Source of the DNA: JBKBII01 sp046299415
Lineage (GTDB): Bacteria > Pseudomonadota > Gammaproteobacteria > Ectothiorhodospirales > Ectothiorhodospiraceae
DNA: 64,000 nt
Assembly: GCA_046299415.1 (NCBI GenBank)
Contig: JBKBII010000003.1
Coordinates: 186,001-250,000 of the forward strand
Direction: 5' to 3'
Shown in pieces: positions 18,301-26,018 of the stretch; positions within the stretch are counted from its first letter, which is position 1; every line of letters starts with the position of its first letter. The position numbers and the translations under genes were made by a program. The notes beneath the pieces are model-generated. The model was given only the letters and a program-made list of their open reading frames with translations. It did not search any database and had not been told where the DNA came from.

Positions 18301-18679
18301 TTTATCGACTCGCTACGTCGCTCGCTCGATCGTTCGTGCGATCGAACCACGACAGACCTCAGCGAAATCGCCGCTAGCAGCCCCGAATAACCGATGCGAT
18401 GATCGAGCTCGTGACATCAACGACTCGCCGTTCGCGACGAGTCACGTCCGCAAGATACGCGCCGATGCACGACACACAGCCGAAGCACGACCAACGTCCA
18501 AACTCGACGCCGACGCCATTTCGTCATTGTTTGTTTCGGCACCAAGCTCCCCGCGCTAGCGCCAACGCGCCAAACGCGAGTGCGAAGGCCGGTCCAGCCC
18601 CACTTCAACGTCCTGTCGAAAGTGTTTGCGAAATTCATCCGGCATATCCCTGACGCGCCGCCGCCTTTATGATCGCCGC
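18301..18679. other. Divergent intergenic region, NIF3-type gene / degS
   Basis: About 380 nt with no supported gene. A TATGAT hexamer lies at 18668-18673, just 6 nt before the degS ATG, and could be a -10 element. Otherwise nothing recognisable. Confidence 0.45.
18668..18673 (+). promoter_or_regulatory. Candidate -10 element giving a leaderless degS transcript
   Basis: TATGAT (18668-18673) is followed by six bases and then the degS ATG (18680), so initiation would fall on or next to the start codon. No Shine-Dalgarno sequence is present, which fits a leaderless message, but the -35 position (18645-18650) is poor. A similar arrangement precedes pcnB. Confidence 0.3.
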
Positions 18680-20008
18680 ATGAAAACCTTCTGGCGCTTT
18701 ACTGCACAATACACATTACTCGGAGTTGCGGTCGCCGCGATCGTCATCTGGTTGGCGCCGACGCTGTTCGGGCCCGAAACACTTGAGCGCGCCACCCGAC
18801 CTTCATTGAACGACGTGACATCCGCCATTGAGTCATCTCGCGACTCTCAGCGCTCCGAGCACGAATCTCGAGCCGCGCCGCGACCTTCGCACGGCTGGAC
18901 TCAAACCCGAGCACACGACGACCCACCCGGCTACCGCGCCGCCGTCGCACGAGCAGCGCCCGCTGTGGTCCGCATTTTTTCGATGCAAGGCGAAGCCAAC
19001 CGCATCGACCTCTCGCAGGCAATGCCAGAGAGCGCCATCGCCCAATCGGGCCAGAGCCCCTCAACCTTACCGAGAACACAGCTTCGATCTCCCGCGCACA
19101 CGCAGGGCGAGCCATTTTCGCGTCAAACCGAGCGGCCTCGCCCAATCGAGTTCAACGGCCCTCAGGACGACATCGCGACAACGGTCGGCTCAGGCGTCCT
19201 CCTTGACACCAGCGGCACGGTGCTTACCAACCACCATGTCATCGCCGGCGCGCAAGCACTCGCCGTGCAAACCCTCGATGGGCGTAACTTGCAAGCTCGC
19301 ATCATCGGCAGCGATCGCGACACCGACCTTGCCGTGTTACGCGTCGACCTTGACGACTTCGACGCCATTCCCATCGGTCGATCCGCCGGCCTGGCCGTCG
19401 GCGACATCGTTCTCGCAATCGGCAACCCCTTCGGATTTGGCCAAACCGTCACTCAAGGCATTGTCAGTGCCACCGGTCGCAACCGACTTGGCATCAACGT
19501 CTTCGAAGACTTCATTCAGACCGACGCAGCCGTGAACCCTGGCAACTCAGGTGGCGCACTCGTCAACGGCCTGGGAGAACTGGTGGGGATCAACACCGCT
19601 ATTTTCAGTCGATCCGGCGGGTCGCTCGGCATTGGTTTCGCAATACCGATCGATCTCGCGCTTGAAGTCGCGGCTCAGATCATCGAACACGGCTTCGTCG
19701 CACGCGGATGGCTGGGTATCGAAGTTCAGGACCTCACGCCGTTACTCGCCGACTCCCTCGGTTTACCGACGAACACCCGCGGCGTTCTCGTTGCCGGCCT
19801 CCTTCGCAACGGACCAGCCGACCGCGCCGGCCTCAAACTTGCGGACCTTATCGTCCGTATCGACGGCAACCCGATCTTCGATTCACGCGATGCGCTGGAC
19901 TCCATTGCAGCTCGACGCCCGGGAGAGAGCATCAGCCTCGAAGTTCTACGCGGAACCCAGCCGCTCGAACTCACCGCCGAGGCTGCGCAACGCCCAGCCA
20001 GCGACTAA
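18680..20008 (+). CDS. degS: Membrane-anchored periplasmic serine protease, DegS/HtrA type
   Basis: One-PDZ HtrA protease; DegS senses misfolded outer-membrane proteins and starts the sigma-E cascade by cutting RseA. The 442-residue protein has one N-terminal membrane segment (about 10-28). The protease triad is at about His186 (LTNHHVIAG), Asp216 (RDTDLAVL) and Ser290 (NPGNSGGAL). One PDZ domain follows (about 325-430; GVLVAGLLRNGPADRAGLK). The region before the catalytic His is some 90 residues longer than in E. coli DegS because of S/R/P/Q-rich insertions at about 45-85 and 110-160. A DegQ/AlgW-type role is possible; sigma-E genes are not in this window. Confidence 0.85.
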   Translation: MKTFWRFTAQYTLLGVAVAAIVIWLAPTLFGPETLERATRPSLNDVTSAIESSRDSQRSEHESRAAPRPSHGWTQTRAHDDPPGYRAAVARAAPAVVRIFSMQGEANRIDLSQAMPESAIAQSGQSPSTLPRTQLRSPAHTQGEPFSRQTERPRPIEFNGPQDDIATTVGSGVLLDTSGTVLTNHHVIAGAQALAVQTLDGRNLQARIIGSDRDTDLAVLRVDLDDFDAIPIGRSAGLAVGDIVLAIGNPFGFGQTVTQGIVSATGRNRLGINVFEDFIQTDAAVNPGNSGGALVNGLGELVGINTAIFSRSGGSLGIGFAIPIDLALEVAAQIIEHGFVARGWLGIEVQDLTPLLADSLGLPTNTRGVLVAGLLRNGPADRAGLKLADLIVRIDGNPIFDSRDALDSIAARRPGESISLEVLRGTQPLELTAEAAQRPASD

Positions 20009-20047
20009 CCCGATTGCAAACCCGCTACGACAACGGACGACGGTCGG

Positions 20048-20077
20048 ATCCGTGCGCCTTACGACGCGCGGATTTTG
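20048..20077 (+). terminator. Candidate terminator between degS and sulP
   Basis: ATCC-GT-GCGC pairs with GCGC-GGAT around an 8-nt loop and is followed by TTT, 40 nt after the degS stop in the 78-nt gap to the convergent transporter gene. The stem has a two-base bulge, so strength is uncertain. Confidence 0.35.
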
Positions 20078-20086
20078 GCGTCCTAT

Positions 20087-21610
20087 TCAATGCCCCCCGA
20101 CCCCCAACTCGACACCCTTGTCGTGCAGTGCCAAGCGGTCGTGAAGCGCGGCTGATTCACCCTCCGGGCCTACCACTTCGACGGCCACGCCGTAGCGTCT
20201 AAATTTACCGACAACCTTGTCGATAGCGGCCACCGCCGAGCTATCCCAAAGCCAAGCCTCGCGCAAATCGATCACGACCTGATCAACCTCCTCGTTGAAA
20301 TCGAAGCCCGCGATGAAGTCTTCCACCGCAACAAAGAACAACGGACCGCTCAATCGATAGGTTCGCGTCTTGACGCCTGACTCATCGTCCAAAGCGCTCT
20401 CCATGCGCATCGCCTTGACCATTTTTCGCGCAAAGAACACGGCCGACAGAATCACCCCGGCCAGCACGCCCTTTGCCAGATCGTGCGTCACAACGACGAC
20501 TGCGACAGTCACCAGCAACACGGTCGCATCGGTGCGCGGCAAGCGGTGCAGGGTTTTCAGCGAGCCCCAGTCGAAGGTGGCAAAGGCGACAAACAGCATG
20601 ACCGCAACCAGCGCTGCCATCGGGATCAGTGCAACGATGTCGCCAAAGACCACCACAAAGACCACCAAATACAACCCGGCCGCCAGGGACGACAACCGCC
20701 CGAGACCGCCCGACTTCACGTTGATCACCGACTGACCGATCATCGCGCAGCCCGCCATGCCGCCGAAGAAACCGGTGACCACGTTGGCGATTCCCTGACC
20801 CTGGGCTTCGCGATTCTTGTTGCTCGGCGTGTCGGTCATGTCATCGACGATCGAAGCCGTGAGCAATGACTCCAGCAGGCCGACGATCGCCAGCGCCAGC
20901 GAAGTAGGCAGGATGATCATCAGCGTCTCGAAGTTCAGCGGAATGTCCGGCAACAAGAATGCTGGCAACCCAGAAGGCATCTCGCCCATGTCGCCGACCG
21001 TCATCGTCGGCAATCCAACGAACACCGCCACCAGGGTCAGTGCGATGATCGCGACCAACGGGGGCGGCAGCAACTTCGGATAGAACGGGATATGGGGCAG
21101 ACCATAGATAATCAGCAGACCCGCCGCGACCAGCGCCCACATCGTCGGGTTGCCATCGATCAGGTAGGGCAGTTGCGACAGGAAAATGAGAATCGCCAGG
21201 GCGTTCACGAAACCCACCATCACCGTGCGCGGGATGAACATCATGTAGCGCGCAAGCCGGAACCAGGCGAACAGCATCTGGATCAGGCCCGTAAGGATGG
21301 TCGCGGCCAGCAGGTACTGCAAACCATGCTCGGCGACCAGCGTCACCGTCAGCAGGGCCATCGCACCGGTTGCCGCCGAGATCATGCCCGGCCGTCCACC
21401 GGCGAACGCAATCACGATCGCCATGGTGATCGACGCATACAATCCGACTTTCGGATCCAGCCCGGCAATGAGCGAAAACGCGATCGCCTCGGGAATCAGC
21501 GCAAGCGCCACCACGGCCCCGGCGATCAGATCACCGCGGACATTAAACAACCATGCACGCTGGATACTGCGCCAACGAAAAGCATCAACCCCGACTTGAA
21601 TAGCGCGCAT
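20087..21610 (-). CDS. SulP-family inorganic anion transporter with STAS domain
   Basis: SLC26/SulP permease of 507 residues with 10-12 membrane helices. The N-terminal signature VRGDLIAGAVVALALIPEAIAFS matches the family, as do the repeats around AGGRPGMISAATGAMALL and FGGMAGCAMIGQSVINVKSGG. A cytoplasmic STAS domain closes the protein (about 400-500; VDQVVIDLREAWLWDSSAVAAID). Known family substrates include sulfate, bicarbonate and C4-dicarboxylates; the sequence does not tell which, and no carbonic anhydrase or sulfate gene is adjacent. ATG 21610 has a GGGG ribosome-binding site. Confidence 0.9.
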   Translation of the reverse strand: MRAIQVGVDAFRWRSIQRAWLFNVRGDLIAGAVVALALIPEAIAFSLIAGLDPKVGLYASITMAIVIAFAGGRPGMISAATGAMALLTVTLVAEHGLQYLLAATILTGLIQMLFAWFRLARYMMFIPRTVMVGFVNALAILIFLSQLPYLIDGNPTMWALVAAGLLIIYGLPHIPFYPKLLPPPLVAIIALTLVAVFVGLPTMTVGDMGEMPSGLPAFLLPDIPLNFETLMIILPTSLALAIVGLLESLLTASIVDDMTDTPSNKNREAQGQGIANVVTGFFGGMAGCAMIGQSVINVKSGGLGRLSSLAAGLYLVVFVVVFGDIVALIPMAALVAVMLFVAFATFDWGSLKTLHRLPRTDATVLLVTVAVVVVTHDLAKGVLAGVILSAVFFARKMVKAMRMESALDDESGVKTRTYRLSGPLFFVAVEDFIAGFDFNEEVDQVVIDLREAWLWDSSAVAAIDKVVGKFRRYGVAVEVVGPEGESAALHDRLALHDKGVELGVGGH

Positions 21611-22642
21611 CACCGACCCCACCAATCATCTGCAATCACACCACACAGCACGGCCATACGCGCCAACCGTTTTTGCAGCCCATCACGAAACCAAAAAAAG
21701 AAAGCCACGACCCAATGGCCGCGGCGCGACAGTCAGGACTCTTCGAACAACCTCAACGCCACCGTTTGTAGGTGACGAGGCCAAACATGAGGATCGAGAG
21801 CCGGGGAAGAACTCAGACCCACCTTTTATCAGTATTCGTTACTATACCGAAAGACCGCGACGATTGTGCCTCCGCGACCCGCTTGACGGCCCATTCGGCG
21901 CGCCAGCGAAGCCCAGATGACCATCGCGCAAATGGAAACCAACGGCGCACAGCAATCACTCCGGCGCCTTTGGATGCGGTCTCGAGAGCCGCGACGCTTC
22001 GTAACGTTCGCGCTCCGCTCCGAGACAGCCCTCGACGGGCTCCCGCACCAAACATTCCCGACCCAATTCATCACAAGAGCCCACTAACGGCTCGCCGCCC
22101 GCGCACAACTAAGGCGCCGAAGCCCCCAGACACCCACCGCCGATCAAAGCCAGAACCGCTCGAGATTCACCCCGTCAAGTCCATCGACACCATCCATCGC
22201 GACCAAGCACGTCCCCATCGATCGCCGACGATGGTGGTCAACGTCGAACATCCGGCTTAGAACAGGGCCTCGCTCCAAACGTGTGAATTTGATCCCACAG
22301 GGTTGCGCCGAGCGAAACGCAGGTCGTATTGTGCCCCGATGCAGCGTCCACGACAGATTCTCGTCCATACTAAACATACAGATTCTCGTCCATGCTAAAC
22401 ATTCTGAGCTTACCGCCTGTGGCAACCCACCTCAGAACGGGCGACGCTCTAGGAGCCTATGGCCTGACACACTGCAGCCGATGAGCCCATCGACGACGCA
22501 CACCACAACTGGCACTGCCGATTCAGCGATGGCCTCGGCAACGACATTGCCAGACGCTCAGACCGCCAGCCAACGCACAGCCACCACAACCTCAACGCGC
22601 CCGGCATCAAGCGCCGACCGTAATGTCTCTCAAGGAGCACCC
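21611..22642. other. Intergenic region upstream of sulP and uspA
   Basis: About one kilobase without a supported gene. Minus-strand frames of about 80 codons (21813-22074) and plus-strand frames of up to 162 codons show R/P-rich translations and no start signals. It contains a TATAGT hexamer at about 21840-21845 on the minus strand and the tandem 24-nt repeat at 22354-22402. It must hold the divergent promoters of the transporter and the stress protein. Confidence 0.45.
22354..22402 (+). repeat. Tandem direct repeat of a 24-nt unit (two copies)
   Basis: CAGATTCTCGTCCATACTAA plus ACAT (22354-22377) is repeated after one base as 22379-22402 with a single change (A to G at the 16th position). 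The period is 25 nt. It lies 240 nt upstream of the uspA start in otherwise unique sequence. Two near-identical copies suggest either paired regulator sites or a recent slippage duplication. Confidence 0.85.
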
Positions 22643-23098
22643 ATGCTGCGCAAGATTCTGGTTCCAGTCGATTTCTCGCCCGCCTCGGCACAGGCACTGG
22701 CGGCGGCGCGCCGCGTATGCCCCGGCGGTTGCAAACGACTGATCCACGTCCTTTCGCCAAAACGGGTCGCCGACGCCAACCACGGCTCCCCGATCAACGC
22801 CGCGCAAGCCCGCCGGGAACTCGAGGAAGGCGTCGTCAAGAAGCTCAAAGAATGGGCCGAACCTGACGATGAGATCGCAGTCGTGGTTGGAAGCCCGGCC
22901 GACGCCATCATGGCCCACGCCGAGGCATGGGGCGCCGAGATCATCGTCATGGGGACCCGGGGCCGCTCGTCACTCTCGAATTTTTTGTCAGGATCGGCGA
23001 CCGAGTACCTGGTTCGTCATGCCAAGCTCCCCATCTTGGTCGTTCACGATACGCCGCAGGATGAACACGCCGCGCAAGCCGTTCGCGACAGCGCGTGA
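22643..23098 (+). CDS. Universal stress protein (UspA family)
   Basis: Cytoplasmic stress protein of 151 residues with the Rossmann-like Usp fold. It starts MLRKILVPVDFSPASAQALA, contains LIHVLSP, and has the ATP-binding glycine cluster as EIIVMGTRGRSSLSNFLSGSATEYLVRHAKLPILVV, that is G-x2-G-x9-G-(S/T). This indicates a nucleotide-binding rather than an UspA-proper member. The ATG at 22643 has a perfect AAGGAG at 5-nt spacing; an upstream in-frame extension of 120 codons is rejected on that ground. A tandem repeat precedes it. Confidence 0.93.
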   Translation: MLRKILVPVDFSPASAQALAAARRVCPGGCKRLIHVLSPKRVADANHGSPINAAQARRELEEGVVKKLKEWAEPDDEIAVVVGSPADAIMAHAEAWGAEIIVMGTRGRSSLSNFLSGSATEYLVRHAKLPILVVHDTPQDEHAAQAVRDSA

Positions 23099-23368
23099 CG
23101 CGAACGCCTCCCGAAAATCAAAAGCCCCACCGATATAGGGCCCGACAGGTTCTTACAAGGCACCCGGAAGGCGAATACCGCGGAAAACCGAGCCACCGCG
23201 CCTCAGACGAAGTCACGCGTGCCGCCGCGGAGCGAAAACGCAGCCCAAAACGGCGAGAGGGTTGCAACGGCCGAATCTTGACCCCGAAGCGTGGCGGGCA
23301 AGAGATCATCGAGCGTCAGGGGCAACAGCGAGTGCTGCAACGGCGCCACGATGCGCCGGGGCCGTCAT

Positions 23369-25108
23369 TCACTCGGCGTTCTTGAGCCATTTGATCGTCT
23401 GCATCGTCGCGGAAGACAAGCCGCCTGCCTCGCCTTCCGATGAAAAGTCCGCTGTCAGCGAACGATAAATGGGTTGCGCCAACACCTTCCCGAGCTCCAC
23501 GCCCCATTGATCGAAAGGATTGATGCCCCACAGCGCCCCTAACGCATGAATACGGTGCTCCTGAATCGCGATGAAGGCACCAAGGCTTTGCGGCGTCAAT
23601 CGCTCGGTCAGCCAAACCGTCGACGGTCGACACCCGTGAAAGACACGCTGCGCACGCTCGCTAGGCGACAACTGCGGCAGATCCGCGGCAACCTGCTCGC
23701 CGCTTCGACCGACAGCGAGCGCATCTGCTTGCGCCAGCAGACTTGCCAGCAAGATTTGATGATGTTTACGTCGAACATCTGTCCACCAAGCGCCCGAATG
23801 TCCCGAATCGGTCCCGTAGCCGACCGGCTCGACGCCATCGGACAGCGCTCGATTGGTGCAATCGTTTGGCCGCGCGGCGGCAATAAACTCCACCGGGATG
23901 ATCGACGTGCCCTGATGCAAAAGCTGAAAGTACGCATGTTGTCCATCAGTTCCGACGCCGCCAAAAATGACCGCACCGGTCGCCTCACCGGCTTGGCGCC
24001 CATCGATTCGCACGGCCTTGCCGAGGCTCTCCATCTCGACCTGCTGCAGATACGCCGGCCACAGCGACAATCGCTCGTCGTAGGCCACCACGGCACGAGC
24101 GCGTGCTCCGCGGAGATTCTGGTCGGCATAGTCAGCAAGAGCCAAGCGCACCGGCAAGCAATCCAAAAAGGGGGCTTCGCTGCCAGTGGCTGCACGCTGC
24201 GCCAGCGCCTCGATCAATTCGTGATCGACCTGATGCGCACCAGCCAACAACGCCTCGAAAGCATGCCGCCCAATCGACAGCGCGATCGACAGACCAACAG
24301 CTGACCACAACGAGTAGCGCCCACCCACCCAATCCCAGAAACCAAAGGTCGCGTCCGGCTTGATGCCAAAATCGGCAACGCGCTCAAGCGCAGTCGAGAC
24401 CGCCACAAAATGCCGCTCGACCGCCGATTCACCCAAGGCGTTAACCAACCACGCGCGTGCAGTTCGCGCGTTCGTCAACGTCTCCCACGTCGTGAAAGTC
24501 TTCGACACGATCACGAACAGCGTCGTCTCAGGATCAGCTGCACTCAAAACCCCGGCCAGCGCCTGACCATCGACGTTGGAGACGAAATCCACCTCCAGTG
24601 GCTGCCCCTCGCAAGTCTGCACAGCCTGTGCCTGCAGGGCACGAACCACCATTCGTGGGCCAAGATCGGACCCACCGATGCCGATGTTCACCACGCGGCG
24701 AAACACCTTTCCTGATGCGCCACGCCGCGCACCACGGAGAACAGCGTCGACAAACGCCCCTAGCGCCTCACGAACCTCATCGACCTCGGCCCCCACCGGC
24801 TGTCCATTGACACAAAAAAATCGATCACCGATCGGCGCGCGCAGCGCCATATGAAGCACAGCGCGCTGTTCGCTGTGATTAATCGGCTCGCCAGCGAATT
24901 GGTCAGAAAATCTCTGTGCCACGCCACGGGCGACGGCCGTCGCGCGCAACGCCGACCGCAACTCTGGCGAATGTCCTCGTCGAGTTAGATCGACACGCCA
25001 ACCCGCACACCCGTGCACGTCGACTTCATCCCCGATGCGATATTCGGCCAATGCGAGCCGATCGGCGGCGTCCACGACGTCATCCAAGGATTTACTGTCG
25101 TTCAACAC
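23369..25108 (-). CDS. pgi: Glucose-6-phosphate isomerase
   Basis: Interconverts glucose-6-phosphate and fructose-6-phosphate. Family blocks in order: GEPINHSEQRAVLHMALR, NIGIGGSDLGP, SKTFTTWETLTNA, the first signature WDWVGGRYSLWSAVGLS, the second signature YLQQVEMESLGK (Leu where E. coli has Asn), GTDGQHAYFQLLHQGTSIIP with catalytic residues, and NPFDQWGVELGK. The GTG at 25108 has GGGGG at 5-nt spacing and gives 579 residues. The frame stays open 101 codons further upstream with coding-like composition, so an earlier start (for instance the ATG at 25276) cannot be excluded. It is divergent from ppc. Confidence 0.92.
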   Translation of the reverse strand: MLNDSKSLDDVVDAADRLALAEYRIGDEVDVHGCAGWRVDLTRRGHSPELRSALRATAVARGVAQRFSDQFAGEPINHSEQRAVLHMALRAPIGDRFFCVNGQPVGAEVDEVREALGAFVDAVLRGARRGASGKVFRRVVNIGIGGSDLGPRMVVRALQAQAVQTCEGQPLEVDFVSNVDGQALAGVLSAADPETTLFVIVSKTFTTWETLTNARTARAWLVNALGESAVERHFVAVSTALERVADFGIKPDATFGFWDWVGGRYSLWSAVGLSIALSIGRHAFEALLAGAHQVDHELIEALAQRAATGSEAPFLDCLPVRLALADYADQNLRGARARAVVAYDERLSLWPAYLQQVEMESLGKAVRIDGRQAGEATGAVIFGGVGTDGQHAYFQLLHQGTSIIPVEFIAAARPNDCTNRALSDGVEPVGYGTDSGHSGAWWTDVRRKHHQILLASLLAQADALAVGRSGEQVAADLPQLSPSERAQRVFHGCRPSTVWLTERLTPQSLGAFIAIQEHRIHALGALWGINPFDQWGVELGKVLAQPIYRSLTADFSSEGEAGGLSSATMQTIKWLKNAE

Positions 25109-26018
25109 GCGACCCCCAAAGATTGAAAGTTTCAGCCCGCACCCAACAGCCGACGGCGACTCAGGGACCTCAGTTACGCGTAACGCATCAAGCAAAATGT
25201 AGGCCGCATCCGCGCCAAGATCACAGAAGCCGGGCACGATAGCGACGCCACCGCCAGCGACGATGAATCGCTGCATCAAGACCGTCGCATGCAAGCACAC
25301 AAGCCGCCAGCGCACGCCAACTTGCGCGATCAGAACCGATGCGGGCGGTCGCAACAGTCTTCTGCGCCTGCGAAATTTCGACCGACCAGCCCGCACGAAT
25401 GACCCGCGCAAAACTCTATCCGCAAACGCCAGCTGGGTGCGTCAAAAAAACCGCGCAGGCCGACATGCAACCAGAACGGACAAGCGTATTGGTATACTGG
25501 CACCTCGCTCGGAGATTGTGAAACGGTGGCGATTCCCAAAGTTTTCGCCGCATCCAAAACAAGACTGCCGGCGCACGGCAAATCTGTCTGCAACATAACG
25601 GCCCAGAACCCGCGCGACTGCGCCACTCATCCGCCGAGATCCACGTCGGGCAGATCGTGCCAGTCGTCGCACCCTGCTCAGTCAGCCACGAGGGTCTCAG
25701 CCCGCAAAGCCGCCCTGCAAAGCCGGTGTCGTTTAGGACTCGAAACGGGCGCGTGTCGTACCTACGCAGGCCTGATGGCCAAGAATGTCCGCCCTGGCGC
25801 AAGTCACCGACGGCACAACAGATACGCAGCCCGCGCGCACCGACAAGCTTCGTCACTCGCTGCGATCCGCCACCCAGTCCCGGATCTTGGCAGCATCCTT
25901 GCACCTGCGAACCACCAAAAAAAGCGCCAAGCCACTTTCAAGCGACCGGCACATCAGCTCACAACAGTCGTCCACCGTCACACGGCCCACGCCTAAAACC
26001 GCCTCAGGAAATCCGGAC
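25109..26018. other. Divergent intergenic region between pgi and ppc
   Basis: About 900 nt. The pgi-proximal 300 nt stay open in the pgi frame. The rest shows no convincing gene; a 162-codon minus-strand frame (25416-25904) is Cys/Trp-rich and signal-free. TTGGTATACT at 25489-25498 resembles an extended -10 element pointing toward ppc, without a good -35. Confidence 0.4.

Noticed and set aside
21772..22260. 162-codon plus-strand frame between the SulP and UspA genes
   Set aside because: Arg/Pro/His/Thr-rich translation typical of the antisense or off-frame of GC-rich non-coding DNA.
22283..22642. 120-codon N-terminal extension of the universal stress protein
   Set aside because: AAGGAG at 5 nt before the ATG at 22643 and the canonical MLRKILVPVDFS beginning fix the start.
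25416..25904. 162-codon minus-strand frame between pgi and ppc
   Set aside because: Very rich in Cys, Trp and Arg, no ribosome-binding site, no family likeness; typical of a chance opening in GC-rich DNA.
25785..26018. N-terminal extension of phosphoenolpyruvate carboxylase by 78 codons
   Set aside because: The ATG at 26019 has an AGGAA ribosome-binding site and the extension is basic and unlike the family.
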